Assembly: GCA_029936705.1 (NCBI GenBank)
Contig: JAPYSD010000154.1
Coordinates: 1 to 7,641, forward strand
From: Croceicoccus sp.
GTDB lineage: Bacteria > Pseudomonadota > Alphaproteobacteria > Sphingomonadales > Sphingomonadaceae
Length of the DNA: 7,641 nt
Direction: 5' to 3'
The notes under the pieces were generated by a model, which searched no databases, was not told where the DNA came from, and saw only the letters and a program-made list of their open reading frames with translations. The position numbers were made by a program, and so were the translations under genes. Of the stretch, positions 5,460 through 7,641 are shown one piece after another (the first letter of the stretch is position 1; each line of letters begins with the position of its first letter).

Positions 5460-6218
5460 TCACAAGTCAATTTTGATAGAACAACTGATTGCTCGCTTCG
5501 CCTTGCGGGCACTTTCGAGGCAACGGTTCAAGTCTTCGCCATTCTGACTAAGAATTCTCTGCGCCGCCGCCAGTTCTTCCCAAGCTTCGGGGTTCTGAGA
5601 CCAGATCAACCGTATTCCGGCCTCAACAATGGTCGGCTCGCCCACGGCCTTGCGGGCCATCCGTTCGGGCCATTGCCAGCTTTCAGGCATGGCGCGGGCG
5701 ATGGTGCCGGGGAGGATCGACCACAGCAGGATACCAGCGAACAGGCCAGCGCCTGCCATGTGCTGCAATTTGCGGTTCTGTTCTTCAATGGTGCGAGCAC
5801 GCCCTACCAGTGCGTGCATCTCGGCGGTTGCCTGACGATGGAAGTTTTGGGCCTTCATTAGCTGGTCGCTGTCGTAGCGACGCGAACCTTCGGAGGCGTC
5901 GGCGATCTGATCGGCAATCGTCTCGGGGGTGAGCTTCATTGCTGGTTTGCCGCTGATGGCTGACAGGTTTTCGAAGAGCTGCTCCAACTGGCTGGCCATC
6001 TGGCCAAGCGTGGCGGTGTAGTCCGGGATTACGATGTCGGCTCGCTCTCTGGCCATGTTCTGGACGGTATGGCGCACCATCGCCATTTCGCCTTCGAGAC
6101 GGGCGAAGGCTTCCGTTGCGGGATCGCTCTCCGTTACGGCCTCCTGTTCTGGTGCCAACGCTGGCGGTTCCTCGACTTCGAGGTCCAGTTGCACTTCTTC
6201 GATGTGGTCGTCTTCCAT
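5460..6218 (-). CDS. DUF6118-like membrane protein, partner of the TraA relaxase
   Basis: A 252-residue protein, start at the ATG at 6216-6218. It resembles, from memory, the DUF6118 family that follows TraA-type relaxase genes in sphingomonad conjugative elements. An acidic N-terminus (about 1-32) precedes a helical region (33-90) containing the VIPDYTATLGQMASQLE stretch. Next come a KLTPETIADQIADA segment (95-108) and an EEQNRK-flanked helix. One transmembrane segment lies at about 153-171 (MAGAGLFAGILLWSILPG), followed by ARAMPESWQWPERMARK and a C-terminal helical tail. The gene begins 10 bases after the traA stop, and its AGGAGA Shine-Dalgarno sequence (6225-6230) overlaps that stop as TAGGAG, so translation is probably coupled. 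A longer in-frame version starting at 6443 is rejected because it would lie inside traA. Its role in transfer is unknown; a membrane tether for the relaxase complex is a guess. Confidence 0.85.
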   Translation of the reverse strand: MEDDHIEEVQLDLEVEEPPALAPEQEAVTESDPATEAFARLEGEMAMVRHTVQNMARERADIVIPDYTATLGQMASQLEQLFENLSAISGKPAMKLTPETIADQIADASEGSRRYDSDQLMKAQNFHRQATAEMHALVGRARTIEEQNRKLQHMAGAGLFAGILLWSILPGTIARAMPESWQWPERMARKAVGEPTIVEAGIRLIWSQNPEAWEELAAAQRILSQNGEDLNRCLESARKAKRAISCSIKIDL

Positions 6219-6224
6219 GTCGTT

Positions 6225-6231
6225 TCTCCTA
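6225..6231 (-). promoter_or_regulatory. Shine-Dalgarno sequence overlapping the traA stop codon
   Basis: On the minus strand TAGGAGA combines the traA stop TAG (6229-6231) with a strong AGGAGA ribosome-binding site (6225-6230) six bases before the next ATG. This indicates translational coupling and fixes the start of the downstream gene. Confidence 0.85.
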
Positions 6232-7641
6232 GATGCCCACGTCGAAAGCGCGGGTGTGCTCGCGGGTGAGGGTTGCGGTGAGTTCATTGGCGATGCTGCG
6301 TTCGGGCTTCGGATCGATGCCGAGTTCGTGGGTCTTGCCGCGCAACAGGCCTTCGACCTGCGGAGCGCGTTCAAGCCCCTTCGCCAATTCGTTCTGCTTG
6401 GCCGACACGCGGGCAGCGCCTGCGCGGTCGCCCTGCTGCTCAAGCTGCTTGCGCGCTGTGCTCAGTCCCTGCCAGTCGCTGACAAAGCGCTCGGACCTTA
6501 GCGCCGGATCGGTGCGCACGGCGGCCTCGCGCAGCATGGCGCGCATCGCCTCCTGAGTCCGCCCGCAAGCGGCCTCTGCGACCAGCTCAGGACGCCGCTC
6601 CAGCGCCTTGGCGAGATCGGTGGCGGCATGGGGCCGGATCGCTTCGAGCGCCTTTCCAGCCTTCTCCAGAGCGTCCTTCTGGTGTGGCAGGACGGGCAAG
6701 CCCTGGGCCTGCATCGTTCCGATATCGCCAAGCGCGCGGGCATAGCGTTCGACCGCGCGGCGCTGGTCGCATTGTGTGTTCGCCTGCACTGGAATTGGTT
6801 CGAGCTGGCGGGCCTGCGGACGGAAGTTCCCGAAGATCGATTTGGCCTTCTCCGGCGCCTGCCGAACCATCTCCATGATCCGTTCGCGGAAGCTGATGCC
6901 GCGCAGTTCAGCGAAAGCCTGTTCGGGCTTGTAGTCGCCCGCCATGTCCTTCCCGCGCTCGCGGCTTAGTGTACGGACAAGTTTCGACTGATCGGCACTG
7001 TCATCGCGGCCATAATGGAGGGCCAGCCCGTCGCGGTGACGCGACATAGCGACATAGGCGGAATGGCTGTCCATGCCGGGAGTGGCGAGCACATGGGCGC
7101 GGTCTACGGTCATGCCCTGCGCCTTGTGGATCGTGGCGGCGTAGCCATGATCGATGTGTGCGTAATCCTTGGTGTCGAAGGCAACCTCGCGGCCATCGTC
7201 GGTGCGCACGGCCATGCTTTGCGCGCTGGCTCTTGCGACTGTTCCCAGCGTCCCGTTTTTGACTCCAAGCCCGCGCTCGTTACGCAGGAAGATGATGCGG
7301 TCGCCGGATGCAAATTGCCGCTCGCCGCGTGCCGCCTTGATCGTGGCATCTGCCCCAAGCTGCCCCGCCGCGCGCATCTTGCTACGCGCCATGCTGTTCA
7401 ACTCGCGCACCTCGTCATTGGCGTGCGTAAGTATGATCCGGCTGTCGCTGGGGTTAGTTTGCCGTTCCTGATTCCAGCCCTCGATCAGCGCTGCGCGCGC
7501 GATCTCGCGCGTGTCGGCGGCATGGACCATGCCGCGTTCCTCGTAGGTGCGGATCGCTTCGCCCGTGCGACCCGTTGCGAGGTGCCTTGTCGCGTCTTGC
7601 TGCCATGCGGAAAGCTGGCGGCGAACCTCGCTGATCTCGAC
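6229..7641 (-). CDS. traA: Ti-type TraA conjugative relaxase/helicase, C-terminal part (5' truncated)
   Basis: The frame is open from the right edge of the window to the TAG at 6229-6231, giving 470 visible residues; the start and the N-terminal MobA/MobL relaxase domain lie outside. TraA nicks the element at oriT and unwinds the transferred strand. The visible part holds the second half of the superfamily 1 helicase: SRIILTHANDEVRELN (about 7396-7443), the SGDRIIFLRNERGLGVKNGTLG segment, the motif V-like HGYAATIHKAQGMTVD (7102-7149) and the motif VI-like AYVAMSRHRD (7030-7059), whose arginines contact ATP. A long charged helical C-terminal region follows (about 6231-6950), variable in this family. 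No frameshift or stop interrupts it. It reads toward the element end and is followed, coupled, by the DUF6118-like gene. The gene points to a conjugative or mobilisable element rather than a phage. Confidence 0.9.
   Translation of the reverse strand, partial: VEISEVRRQLSAWQQDATRHLATGRTGEAIRTYEERGMVHAADTREIARAALIEGWNQERQTNPSDSRIILTHANDEVRELNSMARSKMRAAGQLGADATIKAARGERQFASGDRIIFLRNERGLGVKNGTLGTVARASAQSMAVRTDDGREVAFDTKDYAHIDHGYAATIHKAQGMTVDRAHVLATPGMDSHSAYVAMSRHRDGLALHYGRDDSADQSKLVRTLSRERGKDMAGDYKPEQAFAELRGISFRERIMEMVRQAPEKAKSIFGNFRPQARQLEPIPVQANTQCDQRRAVERYARALGDIGTMQAQGLPVLPHQKDALEKAGKALEAIRPHAATDLAKALERRPELVAEAACGRTQEAMRAMLREAAVRTDPALRSERFVSDWQGLSTARKQLEQQGDRAGAARVSAKQNELAKGLERAPQVEGLLRGKTHELGIDPKPERSIANELTATLTREHTRAFDVGI

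Larger units (their letters stand above)
2927..7641. mobile_element. Left end of a putative integrative and conjugative element at tRNA-Tyr
   Basis: The left boundary is the 3' end of tRNA-Tyr. Inside it are an intact P4-type integrase reading away from the tRNA, clustered short repeats upstream of it, an AT-rich orphan gene, and a TraA relaxase with its DUF6118-like partner. Integrase beside a tRNA plus a conjugative relaxase is the usual layout of an integrative and conjugative or mobilisable element. The right end, mating-pair genes and oriT are not visible, so whether it transfers itself cannot be judged. A plasmid integrated by the same enzyme would look alike. Confidence 0.75.

Noticed and set aside
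5406..5861. A 151-residue plus-strand frame opposite the DUF6118-like gene
   Set aside because: It mostly overlaps the better-supported minus-strand gene, has no family resemblance and is typical of antisense frames in GC-rich DNA.
6219..6443. N-terminal extension of the DUF6118-like protein inside traA
   Set aside because: The extension reads as low-complexity Ser/Arg/Ala sequence out of frame with traA. The ATG at 6218 has a strong Shine-Dalgarno sequence.
7470..7483. TTCCAGCCCT-like stretch resembling the tRNA-Tyr T arm, considered as the second attachment site
   Set aside because: Only about nine bases (TCCAGCCCT) match, and it lies inside the intact traA coding sequence. This is chance level.
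1..7641. CRISPR array, insertion sequence or transposase
   Set aside because: No regularly spaced repeat-spacer array, no transposase motifs and no terminal inverted repeats were seen.

Overview
The window joins a conserved, GC-rich chromosomal segment (about 1-2926) to the left end of what looks like an integrative and conjugative element (about 2927-7641). The GC-rich chromosome, the lon-hup gene order, the rlmB/tRNA-Tyr pair and the DUF6118-like partner of a TraA relaxase together suggest an alphaproteobacterium, most likely a sphingomonad. That assignment rests on gene content and recalled family resemblance only.

Chromosomal part. The window opens in the last 97 codons of lon (ATP-dependent protease), which ends in a clear hairpin terminator. 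A 300-base spacer follows, then a hup gene for an HU-type nucleoid protein with its own terminator. This terminator is symmetric, so it also serves the converging gene on the other strand, a 276-residue lipoprotein of unknown function. Upstream of the lipoprotein on the minus strand is a SpoU/TrmH-family rRNA 2'-O-methyltransferase (RlmB-like), probably co-transcribed with it. Then comes tRNA-Tyr(GTA), transcribed rightward, with an encoded CCA.

Mobile part. The 3' end of tRNA-Tyr is the likely attachment core. Downstream lie phased A-tracts and four copies of the 10-mer TGTGGGGGTA (three direct, one inverted), with the last copy overlapping the ribosome-binding region of a P4-type tyrosine recombinase. 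The recombinase gene ends before a plausible factor-independent terminator. Next is an isolated, AT-rich gene for a five-segment membrane protein with a highly basic N-terminus and a short coiled coil; it is unrecognised and looks like cargo. Converging on it from the right are a DUF6118-like membrane protein and the C-terminal part of a Ti-type TraA relaxase/helicase, translationally coupled through a TAGGAG stop/Shine-Dalgarno overlap. The relaxase gene runs off the right edge.

How it fits together. The integrase would recombine the element at the tRNA-Tyr 3' end, and TraA with its partner would process the excised circle for conjugation. The most interesting signals are the repeat cluster before the integrase, which could be both integrase arm sites and an RNA or protein switch on integrase translation, and the AT-rich orphan membrane protein. 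The other attachment site is not in the window.
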